Source of the DNA: Tanytarsus gracilentus
Taxonomy: Eukaryota > Arthropoda > Insecta > Diptera > Chironomidae
Reading direction: 5' to 3'
DNA length: 64,000 bases
Assembly: GCA_038502055.1 (NCBI GenBank)
Contig: JAXRKN010000036.1
Coordinates: 1 to 64,000, forward strand
This document shows positions 1 to 14,434 of the stretch, piece after piece. Numbering within the stretch: position 1 is the stretch's first letter; each line of letters begins with the position of its first letter. Made by a program: the position numbers and the translations under genes. Below the pieces are notes generated by a model. The model was given only the letters and a program-made list of their open reading frames with translations. It made no database searches and was not told the origin of the DNA.

Positions 1-3000
1 TCAATTTTGACAGTTGCTGCGCCATAAATATTCTAATCCATGTCATAATTTCAAAGTGAAACATTTCTTTATTTGCTGAATATAATAAAATTACGCACAT
101 TTTCATATCGGAATGAGTCACTGAATATTTATTTTCATAATCATGATGGATTTGATTGAATGAACATGAAAATTTTACAGCTCAATTTACAGCTCCTCCT
201 TAAATATTTTATTTCATTTTCATTTCTTTCTCTCCATCTGGTACTTAAGCTGAAGATGAATGTTTTCCATCGTTTTATGATCAATCACTTCCGAGATTTA
301 TGAACTCATAATGATGAAGATTCGTGTCTTGCCTGCTTCTCATCTCCAGCACCATTCACTGCTCATTTTTACTTCTTATTTATGACCAAATATTCATTCT
401 TATATTTTGCGCGATATTTTTTTATTGCTGAAAAATAAACTTTTGTGAATAAATCAAAGTGAGTCAGTGAGAGAGAAGAAGAAGATTAGTGGAGAATGTG
501 GTCCGCTTGTGCGGATACATTTCAATTTAATCATTCCCGGTAGGATGCCAACAAAGAGAGGTTGAATGGACAGCAATAAACTTGAAATGACTTTTTGTCA
601 ATAATCGAGAGGAGAAAAAATCACTCGCAGCCTATTTCACGAGAGCGTGAATGGAGGTAATAAAATTTTTATGCCATCATCATCGCTAATTGACTGAGAA
701 ATAATAAAATATGCTCATGTCCCTGATTTTGTTTGATTACTCAAAATCGCTAATTTATTTGTTTTAAAATATTTTAATTGAAAAGTTATTAAATTTATAA
801 ATTTATGATTTTCTTAATCCAAATTAGTTCGAATGCCATCAACATCGTTGGAGAAATTCAAATTTAAATAATTTCTTTTTATGGTCTTCATCGCTTGAAA
901 TGTATAAAGTATGTGATTTATGTTCAACATCATAAAACTGTCACTTCCGTGGCAATCATTAAAATCCTCACAGACGAGTTTCGATCATTTCTTGCTTTCT
1001 TACGCCTCCTCTCTCTCGATTTTGTGGCTTTTTAATTACAATAAAAAATATTTTGACCATAAAATTCTTCGACAATAAATTGTGTGCTTTGAATTTAGTT
1101 CTTATACACCGAAATATCTCACAAATCATATCATTTCGAGAATTTATTTTTCCTCCTCAATTTCTTCGATTTTTTCATTCTTGTAGTTCGAATGGACTTT
1201 TGAAATTGATGATGACTGTGAAATATTGATCAGAAGAGAGCTGAGAGAAGGAAATTTAAATAAAATTCAGATAAAAAGTCATAATTTATGACTTATCAAG
1301 GAAATTCGGATCTTGTTGAACCTCACAATATTCTGATAGGTACGCTATGGAAATAGTTTTGCTGTATATCATTTAAAAATAAATGTATTCGTGATCAACT
1401 CTCGAGTTCTTCATCAGAGACCTCTTCTGGTTGTCTTGTGTGAGTGATTTATGGCATTCTGAACTTAAGAATTGTCTTTTGATTTTTGGCTCTCTTTTTT
1501 ATGGAAAAATAAAGATCACATGTGGCTTCCTCTGCTTGACGCGAGATTCAAATTATTTTTGACTGCATTGAATTAATTTTTAAACTCTAGTTTACCTATA
1601 ATGAAGTGATTTAAGACTGAGACACGAACACGAGCTGATAAAAGTATTAGCGATTGCATTTCAAATTATTTACGAGCAGATGAAAATTTATCTTTGAAGA
1701 GGACACAAAAATTATAATTTAAATTAATGACAACGAACTCGGCTGGAGATTTTGAAATATTGGATAAATTATTTTTGAGCCAATTTTCAAGTCGCAACTC
1801 GACGGATTATCAAAAGGAGAAGAAATCACATAAATTTTGGCGTGGCGCAGAAAATAAATATGACGATTATGGCAGCAACTTTCGGGTATTTTAATTAATT
1901 ATCGTCTCTCTCCACATCCTCTCGGAATTTTTGAGTGATTTTGTCCAATGAGTCGTTGAGCGAGTCAACAGTGAAAAATAAATTGTCAACGCGAATCGAT
2001 TTGCATAATATCGAAATTAAAAATGAAGCACAAATAATTTGGGAATCGGACTTAATGAGCTAACGAGCGACTGTCGAGTAAGTGAGAGAGAGAGAGAGAG
2101 ACAGAGTAAATAAATTCAGCAGTGCAATAACAATAACTCATGTCATTAGTGTCAATTCTTCTTGCTGATGCCAGCGCGTGTGTTGGCTGCGATGATCGCC
2201 CGAAAATCTCATTTTGCCATCAAAATTTTTGTTAAAAAAATATTTTTGAAACTCGAATGATTAATTGTGATTTGCATAATTCTATATGTAAATTTTCTGG
2301 CATTCATCAAGCATGTAAGCGGTTACAGAATATGAAATAAAATGTATAGTTTGGAGTTGAGTTAAACAAGTTTAAGAATATTGAAAAAAAATCAATTAAA
2401 TTCACGAAAATTTATTGCCAAAGATTCTTTAATTGGATCTCATTAGCATTAATCGCGATATGTTTATGTGCGTTGAGAAATGCATCGCGAAATATTGCAG
2501 AGAGCCACTCAAAACTGCCGATTATTAATGGAAAAATTTCATCAAATGAGTTTCTGCTGAAAATGTGCGACTGCAATAAAATTTTAAGACATTTTTTTGC
2601 TTAAAATATTTTTAATTCACATTTGAGTTCAGGCCATCATCATCAACATGTTGTCAATAATCGAATCTTTATATTTTCCCTATCGAAAACAGCAAAAATA
2701 CACCCAGAATGCGATCAACGGCTGAAAAGAGTTAAGGAAGAATTGAAAATGAAAGAATGAAACTAAGAAATAAAGTCAAAAGTGGACATAAATTGTGGAT
2801 TTAGCATTGACAGCTTTACAGTTTTATCATCGATGTCGGCTCCGAGTGTTTTTGATATTTTTTTAAGAGTAAAAAGTAATTTTTTGTGTTTTGTTGTCAA
2901 ATCGATGTGAAAGAGATTTTATGAAAAATTTCCGATACAATTTTCAGACTTTAAACTCCCACGAATAAATCAAAAAGAAATAAAAATTGAACAATTTGTG

Positions 3001-6000
3001 TGAGCGTGTTTGTGCATGTGCGAAGACACTCGGAACGGTGTAAAAGAAACGCATGGCTTGCCACATTATTTTATTAACGATTCAATTAGCGAGAAAAGTG
3101 TCGGCTAAGTGCAATTCAATTGTTACTTCACTAGCACGAAAGATGATCAAACGGTGCAAAATTGCGATTCTGTGTAGGGAAGAACTTTTATGCGTTGGAG
3201 TTTAATTTTTCTTTCATAAACCACGAACTTCATTAAAAAATTTTATGAGGTTTTAAAATAAATCAAAAAATTTGAATTTTTGGTACTTTTCTAAACATTT
3301 TAATCTCAATCAGTAAATCAAACTCAAATGAGATTTTTTTGATTGATTTATGAGTTTCTAAACTGAGAAAAAAATCACTTTAAATTTCTTCGAAAAACAT
3401 TCAAAAAATGATTTTATAAATCTATCGAAGGAAATTATTGACACTGACTTGAATGAACTTTCGTAAATTATTGAAGAAAATATTTAAAAAATCATCAAAT
3501 CTCTGAGCATGCTCAAGTTTTTACGCAAGTTGAAAAAAAATTATTTTATCAGGAAAAAAACTTTAACCTATTGAGTCACAACGTGTCTGACCTTTTCATG
3601 CATTTATGACACAATTTCACCCTCGCACACATAAATTTTGGAATGCGTATAGCTGCAAAATGAAAAAGCTGTCAAATTATTCTGATGTGTGACTTCAAAC
3701 AAATTAAAATCATTCTGATATGCTTTGTCTAATATGTTTTGCGTTCAATTTGCAATTTTCGCATTTCTAGTCATTTCATTTTATGCCTTTTGAATTATTA
3801 TAATGGAATGTCATTTATGCAAATCAGTTTGAGAGGAGAGATTTGATGAGCCACAAATTCACATAACGAGCACAAAATAAAATTTTCCAGAGCATGCATA
3901 TGTGTCATGTGATTGAGTGGATTGCAATTAAAACATAGCATTTTAGTTCAGTTTCTATTCTAAAAAATAACCTTCGACTTTTTAGATTCAACTATGAGCA
4001 GCACATAAAAGCGTGTTTATCGCTGGTTGTTTGCAGTAAATGCGAACAAAGTTTTGACATAATAAAATGTGATATGGAAAATGTTCATAAAATTCGTCGA
4101 CAATGTCGTCATTGATGATTGATTTACGATCCACACTTAGCAGTTCTCGATAAAATATTCCACGAATATGTTTCGTGTCTATCAAAAATTCATTCGAATA
4201 AATTTTCTTGCTTTATTTTGTGCTATTTTGATTTCTTTCACGACACCTTTTGATGATAATGTAAATACATCCATAACAACAATTCCATCAAGTAATTTCG
4301 TGTGATTTTAGCACCTGATATCGTAAATTTCATTCAGAGACTTTCAAAAATAATCCACTGACGTGTTGAACTTTCAATGAACAACAACCAATGACGCTTA
4401 ACCAGTATCAATTTGAACAACACACAAAAGAGCTCTTCACCACTTTCATAAATTTGAGAACCAATTGCGTAAATTAGTGATGTACAGAGCAGCAACTGTG
4501 TGTATGCTAATAACAAAGTATGGTTTACTGGTTGATCTAGCAAAAATTTTGAATCGAAATTTATGACCAGAACACGTGCAAATTTCACCAACAACAGCAG
4601 CATCAGCAGAAGAGTGGCATCAAGTGCATTTGTAGTGTTGTGCTGGCTTCGAATGAACTTTTTCCAATCGAAATTTATTGGGCTCTCAATGAGAATTTAT
4701 GCGACAATTGGAAATTGTTGTTGTACGCAGCAAAAGCAGCATCGTCAGTGGTCACAACTTTTCAGATTGAACATGAAATTTTATGTTTTGGATGTGGCTT
4801 TGAGCACTGAATGAGAATCAGCTCATGTGCATGTTTTTCTATGAGTCCGAGAGAGAGACAATGAGGATTGATCACTGCACGACCATCAAAACCAATTAGA
4901 GTTTTCGATCTAGGGTATAGATGTCCATAGAATTGCTGTTGCTGCACACATGAAATCGATGTTTTTTAGCCATAAATTGCCAATAATTTATGCTCACCTC
5001 AAAACAAACAAACAAACTTGCAACAATGACACGAATTTTTAATCAAAAAACATAATTCTATGCAGATTTAATTAATTTTATTTCATCCCACTTAAAAAAT
5101 AACGAAATCAATCGATTGGAGTCCATGCTGGTGCTCACACACACACACATATTAGTGTACACTTTTATCATCATAATTCAGAATATCGTTCGTGGCAGTT
5201 TTGGTTGAAAATTATTATGCAAGTTATTATCGCACCATTATCACATTTTGAGTATCGCGAAAACAAAAATTTTATGCGCTTTTGAAAGTAAATTTATGAG
5301 CTTCGAATGTTAAAATTGTCGTGTGCGTGTGATTATTAGTTGCCCCCAACTCCTTTTTGTACTCGAAATGATTATCGAGGCTGAAATTCATAAAATTTGT
5401 AAATCAATAAATAAATTACTGAGGACTGATATGGAAATTTTAATTTAATTTATAATATTTTACGATAATTACCCTAAAAACACGATGCTCACAATTTATG
5501 AGTGAGAGTAATGAGCCGTGATATCCAAAACATAAAAAAGTTGTCATGGACAGCTTTCAGAACTAATCAAATGAACCGTAAATATTCGTTAAGAAATTCA
5601 TTGTCACTTTTCAGTTGTTTACATTTTTTAAGAAATTCTATTTTGATCACTTGCTGTCATGGCATGCATGCAATCTTGAGATAAATGACGTTCATAAATT
5701 TTTGTCCGAAATTCTTCTTTTTCCCTCTCATTAGCATAAAATTTGCTCCAATTCTGAACAATTCTTCATTGTTCTATTGTGAGACCCACAGCAGCAGCAT
5801 TTCTACCTGTCTTTTATTTTCTACTGTAACAATTTTGCATGCATCACTGCTCGTTTCACTTCCGCAAACCTCTTTTAACTTTAAAATAGATCTTTTTTTT
5901 GAAATAACTCAATGAAAAATATATTTTTAATTAATTTTATGATAATGTCAATTGGAATGTTTTGAGTTCGACACAAATGCACATTTTATAATAATCTAAA

Positions 6001-9000
6001 TGAAATTAGAATAAAATAATGATATTAATTTCATTTTCGCATAAATCACACAAATAATCATAAGCATAAACCCTCATGTGACATCTCCGTGAGAGAGCAG
6101 AGCAGAGCACATAAAATTCTAGCGAGAGAGAATTTTAGACTTTTTTATGCTGATTATAATTCTCATCAACATCACCGGCATATACGAGCACAACAAAAGT
6201 TTTATGTGTTTATAATTTTTCAAGTGGCAATAAAATTAATTTTGTCTAATGCACGAGAAAAATAATATTTTCTAACAATTCATAAATTTTGCCTCACTCA
6301 CAACAGCTTTTTAATAGAAATGTTCAGCTCATGATTTTAATTTATATAAAGTGCTGTTGCTGCCCGCTATCCTCTCACATTTCACGCAAATTCGAAAATG
6401 AAAATGATGCAAATTTTGCGCTGATTGCAACGCATCATTTTTCGGGGTACACACAGCAGCTCATCATCAGACATCGAGTCAGAGAAATAATTCGAGTGAG
6501 CAGTGAGTGGAGCAGTTGCTGTTATAATAAATAATGTTAATTAACTGTCATTGTCACACACATAAAATACACCGAAGCAGACACAAACCGCAGAATAATT
6601 TCATGTCATTCCCGATGATGATGACTGTGATATTTCGATTGCACTTTTTTACTTTTATTTCATCCCACAACAATTTATTTTTGCACTTCCGATTTCTTCC
6701 AAATTTACCAAAATTATTTTTAAAAATTGTGCAAATAAAAAATGAACTTTAAACACTCGAGTGACACTTTTGGCGATGGTCAATTAAATTATTTTAAAAC
6801 ACGCACTTTGCACCAATTCATTTAAATATTTTTTCAAGCACGTCAGTGTGTCCTGGTGAGTGACAAAAAAATTAAATTGAAACAGTTTAATTACAAATTG
6901 CAAATTTCAGAGTTGAGTGAGGACAATTCTCGTTAATTAAGCAAATCGTTGATTCGATAGCGTTTCAATTTAGTTTTGTATAAAATGGAGATATCACGCA
7001 GTAGGGTTGAGGTAGAGAAAACACAAAGCAATGTCAAGACTGACAATGATTAATGAGAAGAATTTCATAGTGAAAAGGTAAAATGATGATCATCTCCTTC
7101 ATTTTATGGCAGCGACACTGCGCTGTGCTATGTTCAATCCTCATTGCGTGGAAAGGAACGAAAAAAAATAAAAGAAGGTAAAAAAAAGTTGGAGGAGAAA
7201 TTAATCACTCACCATTTCGATTATGGATGTCTTTATTATATCGTAAGTCTCTCTCTCTCTCGCTCTCGTCGGCTCAAATTTGTTTTACAATACCAGGCAA
7301 TAAATTAATGACAGACACGATGGAAGGTGCACATTTATTACAACATCATTTTTAATGAACACACTACGAAAATAAAATTATAAAATAAAAAAAGTTTAAT
7401 CGTGCGGCTCCATTTTTCCTTCCAAAGAATTTTTTCATGTTCAGAAAATGAAGAAATTGAGAAAGAGAGAAGTCAGCAGGGATGCTTGCGAGCTTTATTA
7501 AGAAATGAATAATTATTTACAATCAATCACTTCGCCTCCTTTTCGATTCCTCTTTTATTTCTCAATTCTTCTTCGTCATCCAATCCGCCAACAACATAAA
7601 GAAAGAAAACCATCCTCTCATGTTCGATTTTAAAAAAGTTGGCAAGCATGCTCATGTCTCTTCCTCCTCCAGTGAGGTAATCAATCATTGTCAAAATGTT
7701 CCTCTCACATTGATGTTGCTGCTTCTGCTCTGGGGATTTTTTGATTTTTCCACTCCTCATTTGAGATTGGTTGAACTCAAACCAATGAAGAGAAACGAGA
7801 GTGCTGTAGAATATTGCAAGCAAACTGAATGAAGATTGAGAGAGCTGCAGAGAAAAAAAAATCATTAATTTTAAAAGCTTCAAAAGTGTGAAAGATTTAT
7901 GGCATCGGATAATGAAAAAGGTTATTGGATCAACATTTCTTATTTTGCAGCTATAGCTCTGTGATGTGATTGCCATTCGAAATTTTACATCTCTTCCATT
8001 TTACGCCCATCCGATGGTCAATCTGTAATCGAAAAAATGAATTTTTTGTAAAAATTCTGTAGAAGTTTAAATTTTTGTCATTTTGGGGTAAAAATATTAA
8101 AAAATTCCTTCAAGGTAATGTTCGTGTCGCGTCCTTTTTCTACCTCATTTTCATTCCATTCTCTCCATAAGTCGATGACTGTGATCTTCTGTTCGCTGCT
8201 GCTGCAACAAAGCATGGCACGAAGCAAGAAAAAAGGCAGCGAGTGAATAATGATAAAAGTAATAAGAAGCAGAAGAATCTGCAAAATTGACAGATGAATT
8301 GAAACAAAAATTTTTATCTTCTTGATTTTCTCGTGAAATTCATCGCAGAATGCACCAAACAACAAACGAGAAATTCTTGCTTGAATAAATGCAGTAAAGT
8401 ACAAACAACAATGAATTTCGAAATTTCAGTTGGACTTTTTTCATTTTCGAATATGGAAGAATTAAGGCGATCGCATTTATGGTGATTTATAAGGTAAATA
8501 TGTCTCAGTCAATATTGCCATGCAGCGTGCCTCTGCGACTGTCGACGAAAGCGCAAAAATCACCAAAGCGCTGCTTTTGTTTTAATCAGACAATTCGGAT
8601 CCGAAAATCTTAAATCTCATTTTCAACACTTTTTATTCTACTTACACACAAGTCATGTTGTCGCTTCATCGTAACACAATAAAGTCCATTAAATGACTCG
8701 CATCTAACAACATATTTAAAATAATTTAATTTATATTTATCAAAAAATTAAAAACTTCTCTAGAACTTCAATTTTGTCATTTAAGTTTGGTTTTAAAAAA
8801 TATTTGAATTTTTTGCGAAAAATAAAAAGTGTTGTTTTTTAAATTTATTTAAATCTTTTTGTTTCTTTCCTCTTTCCACTGAATTTTCTTGCAACTGCTG
8901 CTGTCGTTGATTGCACATAAATTGAGAGTCGTACGAACAAAAATGTCACGATGAAGAAAAAATTCAAAACAATATTCGCAAGGCTCCACAATGGAACAAT

Positions 9001-11547
9001 ATCGCAACATAAATTTTCTTCTTCTTTTTTGAATTTTTGATTTTCTAGAAAAAATTTTTTAATCCTTCACAAATTTATTATTTATTTCGACCAATTTTAA
9101 TGGCATCGCCTGCCTGACTTTATTGCCATAATGAATGACTAAAATTTTCTCCATCTACAGCTGTAGATTTAGCATTGCTTTAATTACAAAATGATAAAAA
9201 TGAAAACCTTCTGCAGCTCCATTCGATGATGATGATGATCATAATTTCTATGTGTAACCAGGGACACAATTTATTGCTCAAAATTGCTGACCGTCTACCA
9301 TAGCTGCTAAGGATGGAAATTTTGTGATTTATTTGAGTTTGCTCTGTCGATGTCACTTTCCAGTGTCTTTTAGACTTTGGCATTCGAAGGCATCTTGTGA
9401 GTGACAATATCGGAGACTTTTTGCCTTTTTTCTCTTTTTTTTGGTGATCCAAATCACACAAAAGACGACGATGAGGGTTTAACTTCACTCAACAGTATCG
9501 CATATCTCTTTCCCAATTTCTATTTCCAGAGAGTAGCACGATAGAAATAATTCAAAGTGCTTTGACAGACCCAAAAGTAATAAATCTGTCAAACGAACAT
9601 TTTCCTCCTCTCGCTGTGTTTGTTTCAATCTCATTCACTTTCTTTAAATAAAATTATTGCGTCTTCTCCGAAATTTCCGAAATGTCCGAGTGATGATTGA
9701 TAAAATCTTTTCTCGTTAGTTGTGTCTGTCGATGACATCATCGATTGAAATTTCAAACTATTGCTTGAATTTATTTGGAAATCAAAATTTTTTCTGAAGC
9801 TTTTATTTAAAATAAATTTCAGCTTGGCTTGAAAATGATGATGATTATTGGAATGACTCAGGGTATGTGCGAGTGTGAGTGAGAGGAAGAAAGCGAGAAA
9901 ATAAATTTTAAAGATTTATAGGAGTTAAGTCGATCTATTCAATTTCATTTCTTAATGAATGATTTATGTGATTTGAGACAATGGCAGCAGTGCCATGAAG
10001 AAATTTATTCCTCTTCGCTCACTTCATTCTTTTTCATGTTGGAATCAGAATTTTTTCTCTTCTTATTTTCTCCACTCATTTGTTGCCTTCCTTCTCGCCT
10101 TTTGTTGTCCATCGAAGAGAATTTTTCATAACACAAAAAAATTACAAACTCACTCTGAGCATTTTTCTCGCTCATTTTGTAGCTGAAAGTGAAAAATTAC
10201 ACGCGATGCAGACCCAGATTAGTGAGAACGATCCAATCCGATCAATACAAATTCCAATTAATTCTTCATCAATGGCATTGAGAGATGGCTGAATTGTATT
10301 TAAATTTTCCACACACCAAAAAAAATCTCTCAATAAATCAAATCTTTGTTTTTAGTCCCTTTTGATAGTTCTTAACATGACTTTAGAATTTATCTTGTGA
10401 TTTATTTTCAATCTTTTCAGAATTCCGCAAATGATTTTTTAATGATGCGCTTTCAGGTTTCTCGGTTCGATAATGATGTGTGAAGTGATGCTGATGCGAT
10501 AGAAAAGCAACAAAACCGCGCTATGAAAAAATAAAGAAACAAAAGAGAAGAGCCGAAAAAAAATATAAAAAATTGCAATAAACGGAATTGTTGTGGGGCG
10601 AAGTGAGATGTTAACAGCACCATCATCATCATCTCGGCATCGGCATGGCAGTAGTAGGAAAAAAGTAGCAACACATGTTGAAATCTTATGGCCGCTAAAT
10701 TTCATCTACGATTTTTTTATTGTCTTTTAAACGACTCGAAAGCGGCATTTATGGCAGTTAAAAATTATTTCAAGGCGGGGACAAAAGTTTTAAGAGAAAC
10801 ATATTAATTAATTAATTCGAGAAGCTCAAAAATCAATTAGCAAAAAACAATATCGGAATATTTTTCATGTTGGCACATGTGAAAGTTTTCCAAACTTCAT
10901 TAAACATTCATTATAATCAATGTCCATTCAATGGCACTGCACAAGCTCATTCATCATAAACAAAAACAGCAATTTTTAGATTTTCTTTTTCTCATTTCGG
11001 TCCTCGAGAGCAACTTTGACCATTCATCAAAATAAATTTCTGTGTTGTATGTTAATTTTCTCCTTTTTCACATATCGAGATTTTCTCTTTCCTGTTATTT
11101 ACTAAAAGAAAAAGTTTTTCACCTGTTTTGTTCTCAAAATCCTCTCGAGAGACTTTAATGATTTATGATATTTCTAGGTTAATTTTCTTGATGCATAAAA
11201 AGTATCTGTAAATGAAAGTAAATTCCAGTGCGAAATAGCTCGATAATAATTTTTGACGCCAATCCGAAAATGAATAAAATTTTATGGACTCTGTCGCTTC
11301 CTTTACAAATCCGCTATCAGATCATAAAACGAGAGATTGAGGAAGAGCAGACAGAAATGATAATTTTTTTTCGGCACTACTTTTTTGTGCTTAACTCAAT
11401 GAGTGGGGAAAAGTTCAATTATCAGACATTAAAATATTTTTATCACCGCGCACTTTTTCATCTTCTTTCTCTCTACTGTTTTTAAAGACTCGCAACGCAT
11501 TTATTTCGTTTACATTACACACAAACATCTCGACACCTTAATTAATT
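1..11547 (+). repeat. Left arm of giant imperfect inverted repeat (palindrome), cut by window start
   Basis: This segment is the reverse complement of 15,798-27,328. I checked it by matching landmarks along the arm: position 1 pairs with 27,328, the block at 3,988-4,185 with 23,162-23,350, 9,180-9,488 with 17,856-18,164, 10,439-10,705 with 16,640-16,906, and 11,228-11,485 with 15,860-16,117. Similarity stops abruptly after the CCTTAATTAATT at 11,536-11,547. Position 1 still matches, so the arm continues outside the window. Differences from the partner arm are single-base changes, homopolymer and microsatellite changes, and short indels such as nine extra bases here near 4,098-4,106. I find no gene in it. 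The short open frames recur in the other arm only because the DNA is near-identical. It is rich in TTTATG/CATAAA words and GA/CT runs. Confidence 0.95.
2083..2104. repeat. GA microsatellite
   Basis: An uninterrupted GA run within the left arm. Its partner is the CT run near 25,230 in the right arm. GA runs are frequent in this desert and could bind GAGA-type factors, but that is inference. Confidence 0.85.
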
Positions 11548-13070
11548 TTTTTTTCGCTTTCATTACGCCGCAATGTAAAGAAAAATCAACTTAAGGATGA
11601 ATTTAATTTTATGGCTGTTTCGCTTTCAACTTCAAACATGCATGAATCACTGAAATTGTGATAATTTAATATAAAAAAATTCACAAACTCATGAGTGAAA
11701 CTACACGTAAGAGAGCGCTTGTATGGGGTGAGAAAAGAGTGAAAGCAAAACACCATAAATTATAGAATTTTTCCATCAATTAGTGGCGCCAAGAAATGTA
11801 AACACACCAAAATTATTCTATGTAAAGAAAATTGATAGACCTCTCACCACACGATGAAAATAATTCCTGCATGTGTCGACTCTAAATAGATTCGAGAGAG
11901 GAAATTTCATTTAAATATTATAACAACTTCGATGAGTACGCGACGACTCAACCTGATATTGTGAGATTTGTGTTTATAAATTTTAATCTCAACTAATGGA
12001 ACTTCAATCTTTGGGAGGCGATACGAGGAAAGAAATTTTTGCTTAATGCCAATTTCTTCCAGCTGAATTGACAGCCATAAATTTTCGCCTTTATCACCGT
12101 AACTGTCGTACTGCCAACAATTAGAACGCATTAATGGCGCTTTTTTAGCTTCGTTCATGCTTAAATGATACACAATTGTGACTCCTTCTATTATCATTTC
12201 GCATCTAATGCGCATCAACATCCCTGACGGCTCTCTGGCAGCATAGCAGCAGTGTAATAACATCAAGAAGGATTTATTTGATGAGGGAGAGAAGAAAATG
12301 GAAAGGAAAATTTATAATATTGCCTCAATGATGTAAAAGAAAATTATATTTATGAGCTAATTCATGTCACACAGCATTGGCATTACAACTTTCGAGGGAA
12401 CTATCATGTTTCACCCATGGAGGACTGTCGTACTGCTAAACGTGAGTGATTTTATCATGACAAATGTCCTGCTTACTCCTCTGATCTGCGCTACACAAAC
12501 ATTTCCCAGTCAAACAAATTCTCTGCTCGGTGATTTTAGGACATGTGAGTTGCGACTTGTTCTTAAGCCAAAAATTACTCGAATAAATTCTAATAAATAA
12601 ATGTTAAGGAGAAAGAGCGAGACGCACAGCGAGTAACGAGAAATTATTTTGATGGCTTTTTTTGTTGCTAGATCTGCATGCACTCTCTTTATACAACTTT
12701 AATTTGACTTTATTGCATTTTGTCATGTTAATTTTTCAACTTTATCAAATTGAAAATGAAAAGTTATTATTATTTTTTTTCATAGTATTGTATTAAGTGT
12801 TCCAACCCTCGAGATATCTTTAAATACGTGAGATCATTAGGAAGTGAAGGAAATGAATTGCGTTAATCAATGTCGAACGGGTACAAAAGAGAGAAAAATT
12901 ATCCGAACTGCACAAGATTGAGGGAATAATTGCAATGTGCTCGATCACTCGCTGAGCGAGGTGAATAATTGCCGTTCTTCTCCATGGAATGCGTAAGAGA
13001 TGAGCGAGGGAATGAAAATGAGGAACAAATTGGAGATTTGCTGAGCGGAGAATGGAACAACATCATGTGG
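11548..13070. other. Palindrome spacer, left unique part; no gene seen
   Basis: AT-rich DNA with no second copy in the window. The open frames here (for example 11,907-12,266 on the minus strand and 12,364-12,600 on the plus strand) lack recognisable domains, splice context or biased composition, so I do not call a gene. It contains further CATAAA/TTTATG words and GA-rich tracts. Confidence 0.6.
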
Positions 13071-14434
13071 AAATAAATCAGGCAGAGAGCAGAAAACATA
13101 TTTTCATGATTTACACAGAACGAAAAAGGAGCGTCCGCCAATCAATTTATTATTCCCTTCTCGGGTCTGAATTATTCTCACAAGTCGATTTTTAAAAAAT
13201 TGCTTTAATTTTTTTCTTTTCTTCAGTTGATTTTTTTTTTGCAAATGCATTTTTATTTTTTTGGTTAATGATTTACAGCCGTTTGATGTCGATGTATGAT
13301 TATTTTTGGTTCATTCTCGAGAACTCTCTGCTTTATGTTGCTGCTTGCTGATCATTTGATAAATGCGCTTTGCTGGCTGAATTATTGATCAAGTTTTTTT
13401 TTTCGTTGTCGGGCTGAAAATTTTTCAGTCAGTAATTAAAATGTCTGTCTGGAAGGGAAGAATTTTTTTGAATTCACAATCCGCATAAATCGAGTTTGAT
13501 TAATGCCATATCATAATTTTGACATTCCAAGTTTTTTTTATCCTCCTTCATGTGCTCTTTCAAGAGAGAAAACAACCAGAGGGATTTTTCAGGAAATTAT
13601 TTATGGACTTTTGAGTTAAACTTTTCAATCCACATGGGAGTCATTTTTCTAATGATAATGTTATGAGACTCAAAATTTATTTCCTTGCAATTGCATTCTA
13701 AATTGTTGCCTCGAATTATAATGACTGCATGAGGAAAATGGCAATTGCGACTAATGCATGAATCTTAATAGAAAAACATTTAGGAACTCGCCATAAAATC
13801 ATATTTATATCTCTCTCACTTTCCTGAAAACACTTTGGTAAAATTTTCATCTAGGTGTTTAGTTCATGTGTTGATAGTTATGACTTGCTCTATACGTGCA
13901 TGCAGTATTCTCACAAAAATATTATTTCAATGCATATCTGTACACCACCCGCTCATAATTACTCACACCCTCATTCTCTAGCTGCTCCACATTTGTGTAT
14001 GGTTGAGCATAAAAGCATAAAATAAAATAAAATGAGATAATAGAAACTGAGCAAGTTGAGCAAGTGAGAGAAATTTATCTAAATTCGCATTAACGGAAAT
14101 TATTGTGATGCTTTCTAACAGCAGCAGCAGCAGCTAAACTTGCTGTATCTTCTCTTGGCGATGGCAACATCAGTACGAGAAATTAAACAGCAAACGATGA
14201 GAATGAAAAAAAAGGAGCGAGAGAAGAGAAAAGTGGAAAAAGTAAATGAAAACATTAAGAGCATGTGGCGCTATTTTATTTATTTGATTGCCGCATTTTC
14301 GTACAAAACAATTTGCAGCCATTGTCACTTGATGTCGTTTGCTAATCCACACATGTTTTACGAAGAGGATGAAAAAAGTCAATTGAGAAGCGACATTTGG
14401 GTGATGACCACAGCATGCAAAATTATGGACTTAA
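13071..14434 (+). repeat. Spacer segment duplicated in reverse at 47,509-48,874
   Basis: About 1.36 kb inside the palindrome spacer matches the reverse complement of 47,509-48,874. The borders are AAATAAATCA on the left and GACTTAA on the right, beyond which the copies diverge at once. Differences include a CAG tract (5 units near 14,119 against about 7 near 47,806), a GA/CT stretch, a GG insertion near 13,081 and several substitutions. No terminal inverted repeat, target duplication or coding sequence is evident, so it is a dispersed inverted duplication of unknown mechanism. Confidence 0.9.

Noticed and set aside
4334..4603. 89-aa hydrophobic open frame present in both arms
   Set aside because: It arises from CAG/TTG-rich non-coding text and matches no recognised family. 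Near-identity of the arms gives no evidence of selection.
7527..7976. 149-aa open frame on the minus strand, with a counterpart in the right arm (19,459-19,815)
   Set aside because: Its conservation only reflects the palindrome. There is no domain or splice context, and the overlapping 70-aa frame on the other strand is equally open.
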